DNA from: Cytophagales bacterium CG12_big_fil_rev_8_21_14_0_65_40_12
Lineage (GTDB): Bacteria > Bacteroidota > Bacteroidia > Cytophagales > Cyclobacteriaceae
Length of the DNA: 64,000 bases
Assembly: GCA_002786855.1 (NCBI GenBank)
Contig: PCUU01000065.1
Span: 62,001-126,000, forward strand
Direction of reading: 5' to 3'
Part shown: piece after piece, positions 20,159-29,006 of the stretch
How the letters are laid out: each line of letters begins with the position of its first letter
Position numbering within the stretch: the stretch's first letter is position 1
The notes under the pieces: model-generated
Database searches by the model: none
The model's input: the letters and a program-made list of their open reading frames with translations, nothing else
Told to the model about the DNA's origin: nothing
Position numbers and translations under genes: made by a program

Positions 20159-21412
20159 ATGAGGAGAATACACGCTGGGTTTGCGATTTTAATAGCCGTC
20201 TCTTTTACCACAGGATGCTCTATGTTTAAGGGTTTTCTTGGAGGTGGAGGCATGAGTAAGGTGGAAAAGCTTAACGCTGAAGGCCAACTAATGGGAGTTC
20301 CCGACAGGGAGGGATGGTACCAAGAAACGCCCTTTGGTATGGTACAAATTCCGGGAAACACATTTTTCATGGGCCAAGCCGATGAAGATGTTGCCGCCTC
20401 TCAAATCAACTTCAATAGACAGATCACAGTCAGTTCATTTTTAATGGACTCAGAAGAAATCACTAATAATGAGTATCGCCAGTTTCTTAATTTTATCGAT
20501 ACCATTTCCCAAGATCCAAACGAGCAATATTGGACCCAACAAGTGAAGCAGGAAGTTACTCCAAACCCAAATGTTTGGGACAGCGAGTTTGCCTATCATA
20601 TGGGTGATAAAATGACACAATACTACTTCAGTCACCAAGCATTTGATGACTATCCCGTGGTAGGCGTCAGTTGGGAATCTGCTGCAAAATTTACCGAGTG
20701 GAGAACTGAGCATCTCAACATTGGTCGTCAAGAAGATGAAACTGGTGGTGGAGGTGGTCTTTTTGGAGGTAAAAAGAAAAGACAAGCCCAAGACAATGGC
20801 GTTCAAGGCTTAGGTGGCCCAGGTCAATTGGGTGCTGCTCCTCAGGGTGTTCAAGGACAGCCTAACCAGCCAAACACAACTTTTAAGAGTACTTTACCTA
20901 TCGAAAAAAGATATCCCAATTTTAGATTGCCAACCGAAGCTGAATGGGAATATGCAGCCCGAGGTGGACGCGAAATCATAAAATACCCATGGGGTGGCCC
21001 TTATACCAGAAACAGACAAGGTTGTTTTTTAGCCAACTTTAAACCTGGTAGAGGCAATTATAGTGATGATGGTTATCCTTATACTGCCCCTGTTAACGCT
21101 TTTTTACCTAACAATTTCAACCTATACAATATGGCGGGTAATGTTGCTGAGTGGTGTCTAGACGACTTTTCTCCAATTTACAATCCATTGGTTTGGGATT
21201 TGAACCCTGTGTTCTTATACAAAGACAATGAAAGAAACAACCCAAATTATGGCAAAAAAGTAGTCAGAGGTGGCGCTTGGAATGATATTTCTTATTACCT
21301 GCAAACTGGAACACGCACATACGAATATAGAGATGTCGAATCTGCTAGCATCGGGTTTAGATGTGCGATGGACTATTTAGGAAGCGCGGGTGACGATTTT
21401 GGAACCAACTAA
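20159..21412 (+). CDS. gldK: GldK/PorK, T9SS lipoprotein
   Basis: Lipoprotein that forms the periplasmic ring of the type IX system with GldN under the outer membrane. A lipoprotein signal ends at Cys20 (SFTTGC). The rest is a formylglycine-generating-enzyme-like (SUMF1) fold, with FRLPTEAEWEYAARGG and YNMAGNVAEWCLDD as its marks; GldK is not known to have enzyme activity. Between about residues 194 and 240 there is a low-complexity Gly/Gln/Pro-rich insert with a KKKR patch inside the SUMF1 domain. gldL follows 31 bases later. Confidence 0.96.
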   Translation: MRRIHAGFAILIAVSFTTGCSMFKGFLGGGGMSKVEKLNAEGQLMGVPDREGWYQETPFGMVQIPGNTFFMGQADEDVAASQINFNRQITVSSFLMDSEEITNNEYRQFLNFIDTISQDPNEQYWTQQVKQEVTPNPNVWDSEFAYHMGDKMTQYYFSHQAFDDYPVVGVSWESAAKFTEWRTEHLNIGRQEDETGGGGGLFGGKKKRQAQDNGVQGLGGPGQLGAAPQGVQGQPNQPNTTFKSTLPIEKRYPNFRLPTEAEWEYAARGGREIIKYPWGGPYTRNRQGCFLANFKPGRGNYSDDGYPYTAPVNAFLPNNFNLYNMAGNVAEWCLDDFSPIYNPLVWDLNPVFLYKDNERNNPNYGKKVVRGGAWNDISYYLQTGTRTYEYRDVESASIGFRCAMDYLGSAGDDFGTN

Positions 21413-21443
21413 ATTTTAATCTTCAACCTTATTTAATACACAT

Positions 21444-22256
21444 ATGGCAAACAAATCATTTAAAGAGAATTTTTACGGCAACATTATGCCGAAAATTTAT
21501 GGACTAGGCGCAGCGGTAGTAATCGTAGGAGCGATGTTTAAGCTAGAAGGATGGGCTGGAGCAACACCCATGCTTATTTTAGGACTTAGTGTTGAAGCAC
21601 TTATTTTTGCTTTTAGTGCTTTTGAACCTAAAGCTACAGACTATACACAGAAATTATACGAAGCCAATGCCGCAGGAGCTGGATCAAATGGTCAAGCCGC
21701 TAAAGACGAAATCAGCCTAGGCAAAATTTTAAAAGAAGCAGCCATTTCTAAAGAAGGCTTAAAAGGTTTCAGCGATGGCATGAACGCTATCGCTACAAAC
21801 GCCAAGCAAATGTCTGAAATGTCGAATGCAGTGGCTGCTACCAATGCATATGCAGACAACGCGAACAAGGCTTCCGAAAGCTTAGCTAAAATCAATCAAA
21901 GCACTACTGCCACTGCCACTGCATTAGCTCAAATGGCAGAAGCATCTAAAGGCGCTGGTGAAATCCAAGGTCAATTGAAAACAACTATAGGTCAATATCA
22001 GCAACAAATGCAAAATGCTGCTGCTCAGTTGGATGCTTTGAACAAAGTTTACAAAGAAGAATTGAACGATTCTCAATCGCATGTTAAGGCGATTAAATCA
22101 TTCTATGCAAATATAGACACTGCTTTGGCAGGAGTAACTGCTGCTACCAAAGAAGCAGAAGAATTTAAGGTTCAAATGGGCAAACTAAACACCAATGTAA
22201 ATTCACTGAATAAAGTGTACGGTGCTATGTTGTCTGCAATGAAAACATCTAATTAA
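21444..22256 (+). CDS. gldL: GldL/PorL, T9SS motor membrane protein
   Basis: Inner-membrane part of the proton-driven GldL-GldM motor that powers type IX secretion and gliding. Two membrane helices lie at about residues 18-33 and 43-60; Glu51 in the second helix corresponds by position to the functionally important glutamate of Flavobacterium GldL (alignment by eye). The remaining 200 residues are Ala-rich and predicted helical/coiled coil in the cytoplasm. gldM starts 11 bases downstream. Confidence 0.95.
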   Translation: MANKSFKENFYGNIMPKIYGLGAAVVIVGAMFKLEGWAGATPMLILGLSVEALIFAFSAFEPKATDYTQKLYEANAAGAGSNGQAAKDEISLGKILKEAAISKEGLKGFSDGMNAIATNAKQMSEMSNAVAATNAYADNANKASESLAKINQSTTATATALAQMAEASKGAGEIQGQLKTTIGQYQQQMQNAAAQLDALNKVYKEELNDSQSHVKAIKSFYANIDTALAGVTAATKEAEEFKVQMGKLNTNVNSLNKVYGAMLSAMKTSN

Positions 22257-22267
22257 ACTGATCTATT

Positions 22268-23875
22268 ATGGCAGGAGGTAAGGAAACCCCACGGCAGAAG
22301 ATGATTGGTATGATGTATCTCGTACTGACCGCTCTTCTCGCCCTTCAGATTAAAGATTCGGTACTTGAAAAGTTTGTGTTGATGGAAGCAGGTTTGGAAA
22401 CATCCAATGCTGTTTTCTCGACAAGCAATTCTCAAGTAGTTGCGAATATTGATAAAGCAGCAAGAGATCAAGGTTCGAAAGAAAGCGATATGGCCGTTGT
22501 GAATGCAGCAAAATCAGCCAGGGCTAAGACTACAGAAATCATCGATTATCTTGAAAGCGTAAAGAAGGAAGTTGGATTGGTCTCTTCAGGAGGCGATGAA
22601 GCTGCCATCTACGAAAGAAGTACTTTAAAGAAGTATGAAGAACCTTCTAACTACCTAGTAGAAAAGAAGAATGCTGATGAAATGAAAACCAAATTAGAAG
22701 CATACAATGCCGAAATGACTTCTATACTAGGTGCGGTAGGTATCAACAAGTCTTGGTCTTCTTTGGCCTTAGATGCGAGTGAAATTGAATTCTATAAGGA
22801 CAACCCTGAAGAAAAAGGAAAGGATTTTGCTAACCTCAACTTCTACAAAACGCCTTTAGCGGCTGTTTTAGCTCAGGTTACTTTCTATCAGAATCAAATC
22901 TACGCTCGTGAATCAGAAGCCTTAGGCCTATTAGGTGGAAGAGTTGGAGCTACGGCAGTGAAAGGTTTTGACCAAATCACTGGAACTGTTTTGCCAACTT
23001 CTAACATCGTGACTGCTGGAACCGAGTTTGAAGCAGAAATTTTCTTGACTGCGTCTAACTCTGCTTTAGAGCCAACGATGACGTTCAAGGGACAACCCAT
23101 TCAAGTAGAGAATGGTAGAGGTAAAATCAAGTTCAAGGCCTCAGCAAACAGCTATAACAAAGACAATCTTTCAGAGCAAACTTTTCAGGCTGAGATCAAG
23201 TATAGCGATGGTGGTGAAATGAAAACTGTGCCTATTACCCATACTTATATGGTGGCTCAGCCAGTAATTGAAGTAAAGGCAGAAGCCATTCAGAACTTGT
23301 TCCAAAACTGCGCTAACGTGCTTCAAATCAACGTGCCCTCTTTAGGACCGGCTTACAATCCATCTTTTACTTTGACTGGAGCTCAGCAAAAAGCAGGCTC
23401 TAAGAAAGGTGAAGTTGTGGTTATACCAGGTTCAGGTACTAGAACTGTTGCAATTGGCGTTAGTAGTGGTGGAGCAAAAATCGGAGATGTAAGTTTCACA
23501 GTAAAATCTATTCCTAGGCCAAACTTTAAGGTTTTGGTGGGCGGTAGTGAATATAACCCTGAAAAAGGTTTAGCCACAGTGCCCAACAGCATTACTTTGA
23601 AATTAGAGCCAGATGCAGATTTCGCTAAGAATTTTCCAACTGACGCTAACTTCTTCGTTTCAAAAGGAAAAATTCTTTTGATCAAGAATAACCGTCAAAG
23701 TGGTTCAATTGATATCACAGATGCGGGTACTGACTTCTCGCTAGCGCCTATCAAAAGTAGAATTGCCTCTGGTGACAGATTAGTTGTAATTGTAGAAGAA
23801 TACACTCGCTTGAATTACAATAAGGAACGCGAAGTTGTTAAGTATAATGGCAATGCATCCCTAAACATTAATTAA
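22268..23875 (+). CDS. gldM: GldM/PorM, T9SS motor periplasmic protein
   Basis: Partner of GldL: one N-terminal membrane helix (about residues 13-27, in KMIGMMYLVLTALLALQ) joins the motor, and a long periplasmic shaft of stacked beta domains reaches toward the GldK/GldN ring. The N-terminus MAGGKETPRQKMIGMMYLVLT is the family signature. The 535-residue length is normal. The stop codon ends one base before the gldN start, so the two are translationally coupled. Confidence 0.96.
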   Translation: MAGGKETPRQKMIGMMYLVLTALLALQIKDSVLEKFVLMEAGLETSNAVFSTSNSQVVANIDKAARDQGSKESDMAVVNAAKSARAKTTEIIDYLESVKKEVGLVSSGGDEAAIYERSTLKKYEEPSNYLVEKKNADEMKTKLEAYNAEMTSILGAVGINKSWSSLALDASEIEFYKDNPEEKGKDFANLNFYKTPLAAVLAQVTFYQNQIYARESEALGLLGGRVGATAVKGFDQITGTVLPTSNIVTAGTEFEAEIFLTASNSALEPTMTFKGQPIQVENGRGKIKFKASANSYNKDNLSEQTFQAEIKYSDGGEMKTVPITHTYMVAQPVIEVKAEAIQNLFQNCANVLQINVPSLGPAYNPSFTLTGAQQKAGSKKGEVVVIPGSGTRTVAIGVSSGGAKIGDVSFTVKSIPRPNFKVLVGGSEYNPEKGLATVPNSITLKLEPDADFAKNFPTDANFFVSKGKILLIKNNRQSGSIDITDAGTDFSLAPIKSRIASGDRLVVIVEEYTRLNYNKEREVVKYNGNASLNIN

Positions 23876-23876
23876 A

Positions 23877-24839
23877 ATGAAAACTCTCTCAGTAATTGGT
23901 TTACTATTCTTAATGAGTTTCAATGGTTTTGGACAAGCCAATGCCAATGGAACTGCGCCTATTGATAGCGTAGAAAATTCGAGAAGATATAATATCAATT
24001 CAATAAGGCCAATCCGTAGTGAAGACGTAATGTTTAGCATTCGGGTATGGTCTAAAATGGACCTGAGAGAGAAAATCAATGAGGGCTGGAATTCTAAGAA
24101 TTCTAAAATCGTTGAAATCATTTTTGAAGGCATTGATTTATGGTACAATTCTGCTGAAGGTGAAGGAATAGCTCCTTACAACCCTTTGACTCAAGGATTT
24201 GATGATAAAGACTTGCTTTCGGACCGGAATACCTATGTAGACAGGATCATCATTGATGGAACTAAAGGGGAAGATCCTACTTTGGATGAAATCGATCGAT
24301 GGAAAATTGAGGCAACGACTCGTGGAGAAGATGCTGATGCCTATGTACAGCAAAAAACTAGAGAAAAGTTAGCCCCTGATACAATTCCTAAGAATCAAAT
24401 ATCGATCCTTGAAATTGAGGAAGATTTGATCTTTGACCGTAACCGTTCTGTGCCTATTTGGGACATTCAAACGGTAAAAGTTGTGGCCCAGGCTGAAATT
24501 GCTGGTGGTGCCGAAAAAGAGATGGTAAGAATCAAATACAAAGATTTGACTAGTTACCTAGATAAGGTTTATCGTGAAAGTGTTGCCAACAAAGAGCAAA
24601 ATGTGCGCGCTTTCTGGTTCAATCCTAGAAACCCTAGAAATTTCGACATCAGCTTAAACAATGCTTTTGATTTGAGATTGTTCAGCTCTAACATCACTAA
24701 GTTTTCGAACCCAAGTGATGCGGCAATGGAAAACTTCTTCAGAAATCAAATCGAATCAGGCAAACGTAGTTTAATGGAGATTTCAAGGGACTTCAGATAT
24801 CAATTGCTAGAATCTATACATAACCTTTGGGAGTATTAA
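23877..24839 (+). CDS. gldN: GldN/PorN, T9SS periplasmic ring protein
   Basis: Periplasmic partner of GldK in the ring of the type IX secretion system. It has a signal peptide (residues 1-20, ending FNGFGQ) and the family segments SIRPIRSEDVMFSIRVWSKMDLREKIN and EDLIFDRNRSVPIWDIQTVKV. The 320-residue length is typical. It is the last gene of the cluster: a perfect palindromic terminator follows 16 bases after the stop, shared with the convergent uvrC. Confidence 0.96.
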   Translation: MKTLSVIGLLFLMSFNGFGQANANGTAPIDSVENSRRYNINSIRPIRSEDVMFSIRVWSKMDLREKINEGWNSKNSKIVEIIFEGIDLWYNSAEGEGIAPYNPLTQGFDDKDLLSDRNTYVDRIIIDGTKGEDPTLDEIDRWKIEATTRGEDADAYVQQKTREKLAPDTIPKNQISILEIEEDLIFDRNRSVPIWDIQTVKVVAQAEIAGGAEKEMVRIKYKDLTSYLDKVYRESVANKEQNVRAFWFNPRNPRNFDISLNNAFDLRLFSSNITKFSNPSDAAMENFFRNQIESGKRSLMEISRDFRYQLLESIHNLWEY

Positions 24840-24855
24840 TAAAATTGAAGACGAT

Positions 24856-24885
24856 AAAAAAGGGACGCTTAAGCGTCCCTTTTTT
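24856..24885. terminator. bidirectional terminator shared by gldN and uvrC
   Basis: AAAAAAGGGACGCTT is followed directly by its exact reverse complement, giving a 13-bp stem with a TTAA loop and T runs on both strands. On the minus strand it contains the stop codon (24871-24869) and the last codons of uvrC, so for uvrC the terminator lies partly inside the coding region. Confidence 0.93.
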
Positions 24886-26674
24886 GTTGGAAGAAGTTCT
24901 GAACGAGATTTGCCCGGTTCTCACCCACAAGCGCTACCAATGCATCTCTTGATGCCTGCTCAATACCGCTCATCGTTCGGAATTCCTTCATAAGCTTATC
25001 CACCGTAAAACGCCCAAGGCCTTTAACATTCTCTAGCTCAAAATTAAAGCTGTTCTTCGATCTTAAATCTCGATGGAAAGTAATGGCGAACCTGTGCGCC
25101 TCGTCCCGCAATTTCTGAATTAATCTCAGCGCTTCTGATTTCTTATCTATATGCAAGGCGAACTCATCCTCAGGAAAATATATTTCTTCCAAACGCTTGG
25201 CTATCCCTATGATCGGCACATCACCATAGATGCCCAATTGCCTCAAAGCATCACAAGCAGCATTTAGCTGGCCCTTGCCGCCATCTATAACAACAAGTTT
25301 GGGAAGAGGTTGTTTTTCTTCCAAAAGTCGCTTATAACGCCTGCCTACCACTTCGGTCATTGAGGCAAAGTCATCGGGGCCTACTACCGTTTTGATCTTA
25401 TAATGTCTGTAATCCTTCTTAGATGGCCTACCCATTTTAAAGCAGACCATCGAGGCCACTGGGTTTGTTCCTTGAATGTTGGAGTTATCGAAGCATTCAA
25501 TATGCACAGGTAATTCTTTTAACTGAAGATCTTGCTGAAGCTGCTTTAGGACCCTGCTTCCTTTGTCTTTGACATTGTCCAATGTCTCGTATTTTTCCTT
25601 CTTGGCAAAAAGCGCATTCTTAAGGGAAAGCTCAATCAGCTTTTTCTTATCCCCAATTTGGGGCACCTGAATTTGAATGGTATCCGATTCGATCTCAAGT
25701 TCTTTATTCGTCAGCACCTCTTTTGTGATGCTTTGATAACGATCTCTCATTTCTACCATCATCAAAGCCAGAATATCCTCATCCGATTCTTCTAGTTTCT
25801 TTTTTATTTCAGATGTTTTGGAAAGATTGATCATTCCATTCTTGATCCTTAGATAATTTACAAAGGCAAATTTCTCCTCAGAAACGATGGTAAAAACATC
25901 TACATCGGCAATTTTTGGGCTTACCACTACGGATTTCGATTGGAAATTCTCGACCATTTCTAGCTTCTCTTTGAATTCCTGCGCCTTTTCAAATTGTAGG
26001 GTGGAAGCCGCTTCGAGCATTCTTTCCTTAAAATAACTCTTAGGCAAACTCAGGTTACCTTTTAGAATATTCAAGGCCTGATCCACATCTTTGAGATAGT
26101 CCTCTTCTAATTGAAGTCCCTCACATGGCCCTTTGCAATTGCCAATATGGTATTCCAAACAAACCTTAAACCTGCCTTTTGCAATATTGTCCTCAGACAA
26201 ATCAAATCTGCATGTGCGAAGCGTGAACAAGGTGTTAATCAGTTTTAATAAGCTATTCATGGCCTTTACATTGGCATAAGGCCCAAAATACTTACCATTG
26301 GATGGAATCAATTTTCGGGTACTGTAAATCCTTGGGAAACGCTCGTTTGAGACACAGAGATAAGGGAAAGTCTTGTCGTCTTTCAGCAGAATGTTGTATC
26401 GCGGTTGATTCTGCTTGATCAAATTGTTTTCGAGCAACAGTGCATCAAATTCTGAGTTCACCAACGTGATTTCTATGCTCTGAATCTCCGATACCATCCT
26501 GAGTGTCTTTCTATTTACCCCAGCTGCCTTACTGAAATAGCTCGAAACCCTTTTTTTTAGGGATTTTGCCTTACCTACATAAATAAGGGTATCCTCTATG
26601 TTGTAATAACGGTATACCCCCGGACTATCAGGTAATTTCGATATCTCTTTAGGGCTAAAGCGATTGGCTTCCAT
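24869..26674 (-). CDS. uvrC: excinuclease ABC subunit C
   Basis: Nuclease of nucleotide excision repair that cuts on both sides of UvrB-bound lesions. An N-terminal GIY-YIG nuclease domain (GVYRYYNIEDTLIYVGKA, about residues 19-37) is followed by the cysteine cluster CRFDL/CLEYHIGNCKGPCE, a UVR motif (FEKAQEFKEKLEMVE), the RNase H-like second nuclease (CFDNSNIQGTNPVASMV, LVVIDGGKGQLNAA) and C-terminal helix-hairpin-helix motifs. 601 residues, complete. Its ATG overlaps the stop codon of the PBP1A gene by one base (TAATG). The shared terminator overlaps its 3' end. Confidence 0.97.
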   Translation of the reverse strand: MEANRFSPKEISKLPDSPGVYRYYNIEDTLIYVGKAKSLKKRVSSYFSKAAGVNRKTLRMVSEIQSIEITLVNSEFDALLLENNLIKQNQPRYNILLKDDKTFPYLCVSNERFPRIYSTRKLIPSNGKYFGPYANVKAMNSLLKLINTLFTLRTCRFDLSEDNIAKGRFKVCLEYHIGNCKGPCEGLQLEEDYLKDVDQALNILKGNLSLPKSYFKERMLEAASTLQFEKAQEFKEKLEMVENFQSKSVVVSPKIADVDVFTIVSEEKFAFVNYLRIKNGMINLSKTSEIKKKLEESDEDILALMMVEMRDRYQSITKEVLTNKELEIESDTIQIQVPQIGDKKKLIELSLKNALFAKKEKYETLDNVKDKGSRVLKQLQQDLQLKELPVHIECFDNSNIQGTNPVASMVCFKMGRPSKKDYRHYKIKTVVGPDDFASMTEVVGRRYKRLLEEKQPLPKLVVIDGGKGQLNAACDALRQLGIYGDVPIIGIAKRLEEIYFPEDEFALHIDKKSEALRLIQKLRDEAHRFAITFHRDLRSKNSFNFELENVKGLGRFTVDKLMKEFRTMSGIEQASRDALVALVGENRANLVQNFFQQKRDA

Positions 26675-29004
26675 TAATAAATCTCGGGATCGTAAATGGT
26701 GGAATCACTGCGCGAAGTGTCTTGAGGACTAAGAATATCTGTAAATCTTTGGCAATCAATCTCCAAACTGAGATTGGCTGGCTTTGGAAATTTGGCCTTC
26801 TTGATGTTCAAGGTTGTATCCTTATATACTTTTTCGAAAAATCTTCCTACAATTGGCAATGCAGTTCTTGCTCCCTGCCCATCAGGCCAATAACGAAAAT
26901 GCACCGCGCGATCATCACCACCTACCCAAGCACCCGCCACTAAATCCGTGGTTACACCCACAAACCAACCGTCAGATGCATTTTGCGTAGTGCCTGTTTT
27001 AGCACCAATTTCATTTTCCGATTGGTTGTAATTGGTGATGCCATACTCACTCCATAGCCTTGTACCCGAACCTCTCCTAGTTGTTTCTTGCAACATATTC
27101 AACATTACGTAGGCAACATCCTCACTTATGGCTTGCTTTTTCTGAGGTACTTTGCTCCAGATAACATTTCCGAAACGATCCTCTATTTTTGTCACGTAGT
27201 GGGCTTCAATGTGTGTGCCTTTATTGGCAAAAGTGCCAAAAGCAGAAACTATTTCGTGCAAAGACACATCAACAGTTCCCAAGGCGATGGCATAATAAGG
27301 GTCTATTTGTGATTCAATTCCCAAACGATTGGCCATATCTGCTACTTTTTGCGGCTTTACAATGTCCATTACCCTGGCCGAAATAGAGTTTACAGACTTG
27401 GCCATGGCCAGTTTCATCGTCATTCTTTCTCCACTAAAGCGATCTTCTGCATTTTGTGGTGCCCAAGGCTTTGCTTGGCCAGGGATTTTAATGGTAATCG
27501 GCTGATCGATAAATTCGAAACAAGGCGAATACCCTTGTTCTATGGCTGTAGTGTATAAAAAGGGTTTGAAGAGTGAGCCCGCCTGCCTTTTTCCTTGGCG
27601 CACGTGATCGAACTTGAAGTATTCATAATCTATGCCTCCTACCCAAGCCTTAATTTCTCCTGAATGGGGATTTGCGGCCATAAATCCGGCCTGTAAAAAG
27701 TGCTTATAGTATTTCAACGAGTCCATCGGGCTCATAAGGGTATCAATCGCGCCCTTCCAAGAGAACACCCTCATTGGCACAGGCTTATTCAAATAGTAAT
27801 TGATCGAATCCTTATTCGATCCATACTGATTCACCAGTGCGCGGTACCGCTCGGTCCTTGGCAATACTTCCGCCTCGATAAATCCCTTGATTACTTTTCC
27901 ATCACTGTCAATCCAAGGTTCTCTTCTCGAACCATTGGCCTCTTTTAATGAGTTCCAAAAATTGGCTTGCACTTGACGCATGGTGCTGTCCATGGCCTGT
28001 TCGGCATATAATTGCATTCTACTGTCCAGCGTGGTATAAACCCGCAAGCCATCAGCAAATAAATCATAGCCTAAATCCTTTGTGATTTTGTTCAGGTCCT
28101 TTTTCATTTCCTCGCGGAAATACTGCGCCAAACCAAAATTTTGGTCTTGAACATTATAATCAAGCGCAATGGCTTTTGGCGCTAAGGTATCGTATACCGA
28201 TTTGTCTAAATAACCATATTTAATCATCTGATTCATTACCACATTCCGCCTTTGACGAGAGTTTTCTGGATTTCTGACGGGGTTGTAGCGAGTAACGGCT
28301 TTTTGTAAACCCACCAAAACGGCAGCTTCTTCTACATTCAAATCAATAGGCTTTTTGTTGAAAAAGGTTTTAGCGGCTGATTCAATTCCAAAAGTATTGC
28401 TGCCGAAAGTCACCTGATTGAAATACATGGCCATGATTTCTTGTTTGGTGTATGACTTTTCTAAACGAACCGCCAAAATCCACTCTTTGGTTTTATAGAT
28501 CAATTGGTCGAGTAGTCGGTTAATGCCCTCTAGTTGGCCTTTTTCATCCTCTTCTATTACCCTGGTTTCGAATAGGTTTTTAGCCAACTGCTGGGTTACG
28601 GTACTTCCTCCACCTTGTGGATTAAAAGTAAGCACGCCATAAGCCGCTCGTATCATACTGCGCAAATCAATGCCCGAGTGCCCTTCAAAACGAATATCTT
28701 CAGTAGCCTTTAATGCATTGATCAGGTTTTCGCCAAGCTCATCATAAGTTACTGTTGTGCGGTTGTCTCGGTAATAGCTGCCTAGAATTTCACCATCAGC
28801 GCTGTAGAGAATAGAGCTCAAGTTTTGTTCTGGATTTTCCAATTGCTTGTAGCTGGGCAGCTCTCCAAACCAATTGCCCACATTCGAACTTACCGACCAG
28901 ATATAAACCGGAAAACCGACAAAACCCAAAACAAAAAACACCCACAAAATAATTGTGAGCTTTTTGAAAATCCTTTTATGATTACTCTTTTCTGCTGTGG
29001 CCAT
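26674..29004 (-). CDS. penicillin-binding protein 1A (class A bifunctional PBP)
   Basis: Builds peptidoglycan: a GT51 glycosyltransferase polymerises lipid II and a penicillin-binding transpeptidase cross-links it. One N-terminal membrane helix (about residues 14-37) anchors it. GT51 motifs are EDIRFEGHSGID (catalytic Glu102) and GGGSTVTQQLAKNL. Transpeptidase motifs are the SxxK nucleophile Ser477 in AGSLFKPF, SVNS, and KTGTT in IGAKTGTTQNASDGWFVG. 776 residues, complete. The gene lies two bases after sprE and overlaps uvrC, giving a sprE-PBP1A-uvrC unit. Confidence 0.95.
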   Translation of the reverse strand: MATAEKSNHKRIFKKLTIILWVFFVLGFVGFPVYIWSVSSNVGNWFGELPSYKQLENPEQNLSSILYSADGEILGSYYRDNRTTVTYDELGENLINALKATEDIRFEGHSGIDLRSMIRAAYGVLTFNPQGGGSTVTQQLAKNLFETRVIEEDEKGQLEGINRLLDQLIYKTKEWILAVRLEKSYTKQEIMAMYFNQVTFGSNTFGIESAAKTFFNKKPIDLNVEEAAVLVGLQKAVTRYNPVRNPENSRQRRNVVMNQMIKYGYLDKSVYDTLAPKAIALDYNVQDQNFGLAQYFREEMKKDLNKITKDLGYDLFADGLRVYTTLDSRMQLYAEQAMDSTMRQVQANFWNSLKEANGSRREPWIDSDGKVIKGFIEAEVLPRTERYRALVNQYGSNKDSINYYLNKPVPMRVFSWKGAIDTLMSPMDSLKYYKHFLQAGFMAANPHSGEIKAWVGGIDYEYFKFDHVRQGKRQAGSLFKPFLYTTAIEQGYSPCFEFIDQPITIKIPGQAKPWAPQNAEDRFSGERMTMKLAMAKSVNSISARVMDIVKPQKVADMANRLGIESQIDPYYAIALGTVDVSLHEIVSAFGTFANKGTHIEAHYVTKIEDRFGNVIWSKVPQKKQAISEDVAYVMLNMLQETTRRGSGTRLWSEYGITNYNQSENEIGAKTGTTQNASDGWFVGVTTDLVAGAWVGGDDRAVHFRYWPDGQGARTALPIVGRFFEKVYKDTTLNIKKAKFPKPANLSLEIDCQRFTDILSPQDTSRSDSTIYDPEIY

Positions 29005-29006
29005 AA

